This document shows, piece by piece, positions 7,048 through 12,064 of a stretch of DNA of 12,064 nucleotides. Both the position numbers and the translations under genes were made by a program. The notes beneath the pieces were generated by a model. It did not search any database and had not been told where the DNA came from. It worked only from the letters and a program-made list of their open reading frames with translations. Within the stretch, counting starts at the first letter, position 1, and each line of letters starts with the position of its first letter. The DNA lies in the NCBI GenBank assembly GCA_002314195.1, contig DCCQ01000138.1:1-12064 (forward strand), in the 5' to 3' direction. This stretch comes from Bacteroidales bacterium UBA1077 (GTDB lineage: Bacteria > Bacteroidota > Bacteroidia > Bacteroidales > UBA932).

Positions 7048-8628
7048 ATGGAAATATTCAGAAATATTAAAATAGCGTTGGGAGCGGTTCTCGCTCTCAC
7101 GCTGTCGCTGTCTGTGAATACGACCGCTGAAGGGCAGAATTTGCTGAACCAGTTGGGCAAACGCGCTAAGAACGCCGCCACCACAAGGACCACTATGGGA
7201 GTGGACAGAGCCATCCAGAAAGGATTGGACAAGGTTGAGGGTGCCATTGAGAAAGGGGCGAACGATGCGATTAACGGCCGCGGTGGAAAGGCACCGGCTG
7301 TGAGCAACGGCCGTGTCTCTGCGAACGCCAACGGCACAATCTACTACGTCAGCGAGTCAGGCAACAACAAGAACGACGGCTTGAGCCCGTCAACACCTCT
7401 TAAGAATATTCAAAAAGCGTTGGACATCGCTCCGGCTGGTTCCACAATCTACGTGGCCGCCGGCAACTACTATGGTCTCCTTCGCTGCGGAAACATCTTC
7501 GTCCGCAAGCCTGCCTACATCTACGGTGGCTTCAACGGAGATTTCTCTCAGCGTGACATCCTGAACTACCGCACGATGGTTCAGCCGACTCCGGAGTCCA
7601 ACGGCACCGCCAAGGCTCCGACCGTTCAGCTTGAGATCAATGTCGGCAAGTACGATAGCAATGTTGAGTACCGAAACGCTGAGGTTCTGTTCGACGGAAT
7701 CATCTTCGACCGTGGAAATTCCATCTCCTACTATTCCGGCAACGATGATAATCAGAAGGGACAGCCAGAAGGTGTTGAGACGACTAAGATGAACCCGATC
7801 GGAACCAAAGGCATGGGAGGAGCGGACCTTTCCAATCTGGAGACTTTCACGAAGGAGTCATGCATTCTCTACATGAACAACTCCAACGTGAATCTAACCG
7901 TGCGCAACTGCGCGTTCATCAATGCTCCTAATCACGTGATTCTCGGTCTTTTCAGAGGCTCCATGTACATCGACAACAACATATTCGTGAATTGCAGGAT
8001 GGAGGCGATGGATGTCCGCGGTTCGGATCCAAAGGTGAACTCCAAGGTTGACTTCACCAACAACACCTTGCTGTTCATGTGGTCGTTCAAGCAGAATCTT
8101 GAGACGATGGGCTACGGATTCCGTTTCCAGCCTGGCACGGACTGCTACCTTGCCAACAACATCTTCGGCTGCTCGATGATGACAGCCCTTGACTACACGC
8201 ACATCGACAGCGACAGGAACCGTGAGGCCACCCGCAAGACCAGCGTGGAGAACAATGTGTTCTTCCTCAACAGGATGGGTGACATTTCTATTCCGGGAGG
8301 CGGCAATTTCATCAACATCAGCAGCGCTGATTTCTCTGACGTTGAATATCTCGACTCCGAGGGTGGCAACACCACGGTCAAGGATGCGAACATATTCAAG
8401 GGCAAGATTGACGAGGCTTACCTGAAAGGCTTCCTCAACGCGTCTTACACCGCTGAGATGCAGCACAATCCTAATTCCGCGGTCAACACGTTCCGTTCGG
8501 CCCTCGGCATGAACCAGATCGGCACGATGACCTCCAAGGTCACGATGTACGCCAACCGCTACAATTGGGAGAAGGCGCTTCTGCTCTTCGGAGCTATGCC
8601 AGGTTACGGGGCGCAGGTGCCGCGGTAG
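7048..8628 (+). CDS. Secreted right-handed parallel beta-helix protein
   Basis: The 526-residue protein has a signal peptide (1-29, cleavage near A-E-G-Q) and then a basic amphipathic stretch N-L-L-N-Q-L-G-K-R-A-K-N (31-42). A helical linker runs to about residue 95. At 98-140 it shows the opening typical of the DUF1565-like beta-helix family: I-Y-Y-V-S-E-S-G, N-D-G-L-S-P-S-T-P-L-K-N-I-Q-K-A-L and G-S-T-I-Y-V-A-A-G-N-Y. From there to about 410, Asn-rich turns such as F-T-N-N-T-L, Y-L-A-N-N-I-F and V-E-N-N-V-F-F mark successive coils of a parallel beta-helix. Such folds bind or cleave polysaccharides or serve as adhesins. I see no convincing lyase or hydrolase active site, so activity is unassigned. 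There is no lipobox and no recognisable type IX secretion tail. It is the third gene of the operon, 41 and 40 bases from its neighbours. Confidence 0.82.
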   Translation: MEIFRNIKIALGAVLALTLSLSVNTTAEGQNLLNQLGKRAKNAATTRTTMGVDRAIQKGLDKVEGAIEKGANDAINGRGGKAPAVSNGRVSANANGTIYYVSESGNNKNDGLSPSTPLKNIQKALDIAPAGSTIYVAAGNYYGLLRCGNIFVRKPAYIYGGFNGDFSQRDILNYRTMVQPTPESNGTAKAPTVQLEINVGKYDSNVEYRNAEVLFDGIIFDRGNSISYYSGNDDNQKGQPEGVETTKMNPIGTKGMGGADLSNLETFTKESCILYMNNSNVNLTVRNCAFINAPNHVILGLFRGSMYIDNNIFVNCRMEAMDVRGSDPKVNSKVDFTNNTLLFMWSFKQNLETMGYGFRFQPGTDCYLANNIFGCSMMTALDYTHIDSDRNREATRKTSVENNVFFLNRMGDISIPGGGNFINISSADFSDVEYLDSEGGNTTVKDANIFKGKIDEAYLKGFLNASYTAEMQHNPNSAVNTFRSALGMNQIGTMTSKVTMYANRYNWEKALLLFGAMPGYGAQVPR

Positions 8629-8668
8629 TGTCATGCGTTAATAAAATTATTATTAAACTATATTGATT

Positions 8669-11200
8669 ATGAACTTCAAGCACACCCTATCCGCCTTCGT
8701 GACATCGGCAATTGTGGCCTTACTTGTCGTTTCGTGCGGCAAGAAAGAGGAAGAGGCTGTGAGCGTCTCATCCGTCGCGGTGTCTCCAGTAAACGTGGAG
8801 ATCACAGAAGGTGAATCCACAAAGTTGACCGCCAAGATTTCTCCTGCGGCGGCCGCTGACAGGACCGTGACCTGGACATCCTCCGACAAGGCCATCGCCA
8901 CCGTTGACGGGAGCGGCAACGTGCAAGGCCTGAAGGCCGGCACCGCCACCATCACCGCCACAGCCGAAGGCAAGTCCGGGAAATGCGAGGTCACGGTCTC
9001 AGCTAAAGTTACCTCATTCAGTCTCAGCGAGACTAAGTTGAACCTTGTGGAAGGAGACAACACCTCAATCAAAGCCATCATCACACCAGAAAAAGCCACT
9101 GGGCTTGAGGTTGAGTGGAACACTTCCAACTCAAAGGTGGCCGTAGTGACAAACGGTACAATCGCGGCTATCGCAGCCGGTGAGGCCGTGATCACCGCGA
9201 CATTGAAAGAGTACCCTGAATTCACCGCCACCTGTTCAGTGACTGTGACATCCAATGAAGTCAAAGCCACCGCGATGCGCTTCGCCGACAAGTACAGTAC
9301 CGGTGACGGCTACGCGGCCACGATTCGCATCGATGAGCCGGGACAGATCTTGGAACTGGTCTTTGAACCTGCGGATGCGACAAACAAGCAGGTGAATTGG
9401 TCCTCCGAGAACACTGACGTCCTTACAGTGGATGAGTTCGGCGCTATCACTCCTTTGAATTTAGGCACAAGCAAGGTTACCGCTGTCCAGAAAAACGGTG
9501 GTCTGATGGCGAGCATTTCCGTCACTGTGACGGACGTGCCTCTTGAGAGCATCTCGATCAAGGGATGGAGCGCGACTCCTATTGAGGTCAATTCCGGAAC
9601 CTCAGTAGAAATAGAATGCGAGGTTCTTCCAGCTTCGGCCCGAGAGAAGGATTGGATTCTTGAAGTTGACAAATCCGACTTGGCGAAGCTCAATGGCCAT
9701 AAGGTGGAATTCCTCCCTAAGGCGGGAGATGTCACAGTCACCGCCAAGTGTGTCGCCAATCCATCCATCAAGGCCGCCCAAATCTATAAGGTGACCGTGA
9801 CACCGACAGCCATCGCTCTCCCTGCCAAGATCTCCATCACTCTCGGCGACACCAAGAAATTGACCCCGACCCATACCCCTGAGACCGCCTCCTCAAACGA
9901 GCTCGAATGGGCATCATCGGATGACAAGATAGTGAAAGTCGACGCTGACGGGACACTGAACGCTGTTGCGAAGGGCGAAGCCACCGTCTCTGTCAAGTAC
10001 AAGAAATTCCCTGCCGTCGGGGCTTCGTGCATTGTCACGGTGATAGGAGAATCAGCTGTCTCGATCAACGGTGGAGAGATGATGACGTACGAAGTCGGTC
10101 ATCTCCGCGATTTGCTAGCGAAATCCGGGACGCCGATCACCTCCATCAAGTGGCGGGAAGGCTTTATCAATTCCAGCGACGCGGGAGCGATCCGGGAATA
10201 TTGCACCGCACTTGAAAGCGCGGACATGAAGAATGTAAGGATTGTTTCCGGAGGAGACTCCTACAAGTCCGGATTTCAGAATAGAGATAAATACACTACT
10301 ACTGATGATGAGTTCCCTCCGGCATTGTTCTATGAGCACAACACTCTCAAGTCCATAATTCTTCCAGACTACATCACTAAAATCGGGGATAGAGCCTTTG
10401 AAAGTTGTGTTTTGGATAAAGTTGTGTTCCCGGACAGCGGCTTGGAGATAATCGGAAAATACGCATTTTCTCTAAATGGTTCCTGGAAGCGCTCCAAACT
10501 ATACAATGTTCCATCCAGCATAAAGAATATTGAGTATTACAGTTTCTATGGAGCGTATTTCGTAGACAGATTGTATCTGCCGAACATTGAAGATCTTGAT
10601 AACACCGCTTTTATCAATATTGTCGCCGATGAGATTTTCCTCGGTCCGAAACTTAAGACTCAAGGTCTTGGTGGAATGGAAGTGAACCAGGTCATCATAG
10701 ATGAATCCCATCCGCAGATTTATGTTACCGGGCAGGCCATTGTTGACCGTAGCATGAAAAAGGTTATAGGTTGGGTTGCAGGCCGGAATCACAGTTCAGT
10801 GTCTTCCTTGACAATTCCGGCCATAGAAAATGTCACGACATTGGGCGATTATCTGCTGCGTAACGGACTCTACCCTAATTGCAAGAAAATAACCGTCAGT
10901 GAAGGTTATACCTACCTTGACAATTATTCCCTTGACACCAGAAAAGTCGAGGTGTTGGACCTTCCTTCGACATTAGAGAGAATCTCTGTTCTCTTTGTAG
11001 CATACAACAAGGTCTTGAAGGATATCACGATCCGGGCGGCGGTGCCTCCAGCCTTTAATGACTATGATGGCCGTTTCGATGATCCTTTCCACGGATGTGA
11101 CTTCAAGGGCGTCATCCGCGTCCCTGCCGCCTCCCTCGAGACCTACAAGACCACCAAATACTGGAGCAAGTACGCTGACCAGTACGTGGCGATAGAATAA
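8669..11200 (+). CDS. Large surface lipoprotein: five BIG2 domains plus BspA-like LRR region
   Basis: The protein is 843 residues from the ATG at 8669; an in-frame TTG at 8663 is less likely. The signal peptide ends in L-V-V-S-C with the lipidated Cys at 23, followed by G-K-K-E-E-E, the acidic surface-export pattern of Bacteroidota lipoproteins. Five bacterial Ig-like (BIG2) repeats follow at about 35-112, 114-197, 199-290, 291-380 and 381-461. The first is canonical (W-T-S-S-D, V-D-G-S-G-N-V, G-L-K-A-G-T-A-T-I-T-A-T). The third and fourth are more divergent. From about 465 to the end is a BspA-like LRR region (L-K-S-I-I-L-P-D-Y-I-T-K-I-G-D-R-A-F-E and similar). It closes with I-R-V-P-A-A-S-L-E-T-Y-K and W-S-K-Y-A-D-Q-Y, the usual ending of such proteins. 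An adhesin- or binding-type protein on a rigid stalk is inferred. It is the last gene of the operon and is followed by an intrinsic terminator. Confidence 0.92.
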   Translation: MNFKHTLSAFVTSAIVALLVVSCGKKEEEAVSVSSVAVSPVNVEITEGESTKLTAKISPAAAADRTVTWTSSDKAIATVDGSGNVQGLKAGTATITATAEGKSGKCEVTVSAKVTSFSLSETKLNLVEGDNTSIKAIITPEKATGLEVEWNTSNSKVAVVTNGTIAAIAAGEAVITATLKEYPEFTATCSVTVTSNEVKATAMRFADKYSTGDGYAATIRIDEPGQILELVFEPADATNKQVNWSSENTDVLTVDEFGAITPLNLGTSKVTAVQKNGGLMASISVTVTDVPLESISIKGWSATPIEVNSGTSVEIECEVLPASAREKDWILEVDKSDLAKLNGHKVEFLPKAGDVTVTAKCVANPSIKAAQIYKVTVTPTAIALPAKISITLGDTKKLTPTHTPETASSNELEWASSDDKIVKVDADGTLNAVAKGEATVSVKYKKFPAVGASCIVTVIGESAVSINGGEMMTYEVGHLRDLLAKSGTPITSIKWREGFINSSDAGAIREYCTALESADMKNVRIVSGGDSYKSGFQNRDKYTTTDDEFPPALFYEHNTLKSIILPDYITKIGDRAFESCVLDKVVFPDSGLEIIGKYAFSLNGSWKRSKLYNVPSSIKNIEYYSFYGAYFVDRLYLPNIEDLDNTAFINIVADEIFLGPKLKTQGLGGMEVNQVIIDESHPQIYVTGQAIVDRSMKKVIGWVAGRNHSSVSSLTIPAIENVTTLGDYLLRNGLYPNCKKITVSEGYTYLDNYSLDTRKVEVLDLPSTLERISVLFVAYNKVLKDITIRAAVPPAFNDYDGRFDDPFHGCDFKGVIRVPAASLETYKTTKYWSKYADQYVAIE

Positions 11201-11223
11201 AGGCCGCCTGAAATATTCTTGAG

Positions 11224-11259
11224 AAGAGTGCCCTTGGTCCGCGCCGGGGCACTCTTTTT
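11224..11259 (+). terminator. Intrinsic terminator closing the envelope operon
   Basis: AAGAGTGCCC (11224-11233) pairs perfectly with GGGCACTCTT (11247-11256) around a 13-base loop, and the T-run continues to 11259. It lies 23 bases after the lipoprotein stop and marks the end of the + strand unit, facing the convergent - strand gene. Confidence 0.88.
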
Positions 11260-11265
11260 CATTTC

Positions 11266-11282
11266 AAAGCAGATTCTGCTTT
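11266..11282. repeat. Short palindrome at the convergent gene end
   Basis: AAAGCAGA and TCTGCTTT are perfect inverted copies around a single central base, directly after the stop codon of the - strand gene (TAG at 11285-11283). The loop is too tight for a full hairpin, so it may be a weak terminator stem or chance. Confidence 0.3.
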
Positions 11283-11957
11283 CTAAAACACATTGACTTC
11301 TTCCACAGAAAGTCCAGTGCAAGAGGAAATTGTCTCCGCATCAATGCCTTTGGCCTTAAATGCCGCGGCGATTTCCCGCTGAGTCTGTTGGCGGCCTTCA
11401 GCCTTGCCTTCCTGGACTCCTTCCCACCTTGCGTAGTTGATGGAGTTGATCCTGTCCCGTTCTGTCATCATATCCTTTTCGTATTGAATGGCTTCCTCGG
11501 GCGTGAAGTTGGCCCTGGTGGACGCCTCGAAATAGGCCTCGTAGGCCTTGTTGCCCCTGGCCCAGTCAGGCACTCCGTCCATCTCCTTCGACCCCGTCAG
11601 CAAAGATAACCAATAATCCGTCTCGTTGGTTATCCCTTTCGAGGATTTTTTGAATGCGTTCAAGTCAAAGAAGTGGTACTCGGGACTGGTGGGAAGCCGG
11701 TGGCCGCTGGCCTCGTCAACAGTGTAGTAATGAAGGTCGTACCTGCCGCTGATTCCCGTGACGTCCTCCGAAGCGAAGTTCAGGAAGGCGATGACGTACG
11801 TCGAGTGCAGTTCGTACTCCGCTGAGCCGACCACGCCCTCCAGCTGAGCGATGACCTTGGCCGTGTAATAGACCATCCTCTCCAGGAACGTCACCTGCTT
11901 GGCGTTCTGCATCTCCACGATGAAGTTGTTGTCCCTGTCATCAGTGGCGTAGCAGTT
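11283..11957 (-). pseudogene. Rpn-family PD-(D/E)XK nuclease/putative transposase, 5' end missing
   Basis: The first ATG (11918) gives 211 residues, but recognisable family sequence continues in frame upstream: N-C-Y-A-T-D-D-R-D-N-N-F-I-V-E-M-Q. It then hits a TAA at 11960-11958 on the - strand. F-I-V-E-M-Q carries the conserved Glu of the nuclease core. Next come F-L-E-R-M-V-Y-Y (a conserved Rpn segment), Y-H-F-F-D-L, the W-L-S-L-L-T region, and the usual tail with W-E-G-V-Q-E-G-K-A-E-G-R followed by a G-I-D-A-E-T-I-S-S-C-T-G-L-S-V-E-E-V helix pair. Family members are usually around 300 residues and start with an N-terminal domain of some 60 or more residues holding the first catalytic Asp. 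That part is absent here, so the gene is very likely inactive. Intact members are recombination-promoting nucleases related to transposases. A shorter protein starting at 11918 could still be made. Confidence 0.8.
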
Positions 11958-12064
11958 TTATCCGCCACGCAATTCACAAGGATTTCCGTAGTCAAATACA
12001 CAAATATTTCGAGTTAGCTCAAAGAGAAAGAATACAATGCCGCCAACTGACGGAATGAAAACCA
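11958..12064. other. Unrelated sequence beyond the truncated Rpn gene
   Basis: This edge segment shows no similarity that I can see to the N-terminal part of Rpn proteins. The Rpn frame stays open from 12062 down to the TAA at 11960-11958, but its translation is unlike the family. On the + strand an ATG at 12037 opens a frame (M-P-P-T-D-G-M-K-T) that runs off the window and could be the start of another gene. The junction near 11958 may be the end of an inserted element or a deletion point. Confidence 0.35.

Noticed and set aside
4510..8628. Type IX secretion C-terminal domain on the secreted proteins
   Set aside because: Neither the helical protein nor the beta-helix protein ends with the usual Bacteroidota sorting-domain pattern.
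7048..8628. Polysaccharide lyase or glycoside hydrolase assignment for the beta-helix protein
   Set aside because: The fold is suggested by the repeats, but no active-site constellation of a known lyase or hydrolase family could be identified by eye.
7894..8634. 246-codon open frame on the - strand
   Set aside because: It is antisense to the beta-helix gene, with a Val/His/Arg-rich translation typical of a shadow frame and no recognisable domain.
8653..9291. 212-codon open frame on the - strand
   Set aside because: It lies wholly opposite the signal peptide and first BIG2 domains of the lipoprotein, whose domain structure is unmistakable. The antisense translation is low-complexity Val/Ala/Ser/Thr.
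1..12064. CRISPR array, tRNA, rRNA or riboswitch
   Set aside because: No regularly spaced direct repeats, cloverleaf-like genes or recognisable RNA motifs were seen. The gaps are short and explained by terminators, a dyad, a promoter box and a REP-like repeat.

Overview
The window looks like a chromosomal segment of a Bacteroidota member, most likely order Bacteroidales. The evidence is family-level: a periplasmic TPR / membrane-spanning / cytoplasmic AraC-type regulator, BIG2 and BspA-like leucine-rich-repeat lipoproteins, acidic residues directly after the lipidated Cys (the Bacteroidota surface-export pattern), a 5'-nucleotidase split over two genes, a TAnnTTTG-type -7 promoter box, and A/T-rich leaders mostly without Shine-Dalgarno sequences. 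Genus cannot be told from the sequence. No tRNA, rRNA, CRISPR array or SusC/SusD pair was seen.

Left part (1-2540, + strand): three closely spaced genes end at a strong intrinsic terminator. They encode a leucine-rich-repeat lipoprotein, the C-terminal (substrate-binding) domain of a 5'-nucleotidase, and the metallophosphatase (catalytic) domain of the same enzyme type. The last two overlap by one base and together make up one UshA-like periplasmic nucleotidase, with the domain order reversed relative to the fused enzyme. A REP-like imperfect palindrome follows the terminator.

Middle part (2724-11256, + strand): a membrane-anchored TPR-AraC regulator is followed by a 13-bp inverted repeat and a Bacteroidota-type -7 box. 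Then come four genes with gaps of only about 40 bases, closed by an intrinsic terminator. They encode a secreted alpha-helical/coiled-coil protein of unknown family, a TMEM43 (LUMA)-family multi-pass membrane protein, a secreted right-handed parallel beta-helix protein, and a large surface lipoprotein with five BIG2 Ig-like domains and a BspA-like LRR region. All four products are exported or membrane-bound, so this reads as a cell-envelope operon, plausibly controlled by the adjacent regulator. It is the best candidate here for an undescribed system; its function is not evident.

Right end (11283-12064): on the - strand lies the 3' part of an Rpn-family PD-(D/E)XK nuclease / putative transposase gene. 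It has lost its 5' end: recognisable family sequence runs up to an in-frame stop, beyond which the sequence is unrelated. This marks a rearrangement or insertion junction close to the window edge.

Within both LRR lipoproteins the LRR-coding stretch is clearly A/T-richer than the rest of the gene, suggesting modular (mosaic) assembly of these surface proteins.
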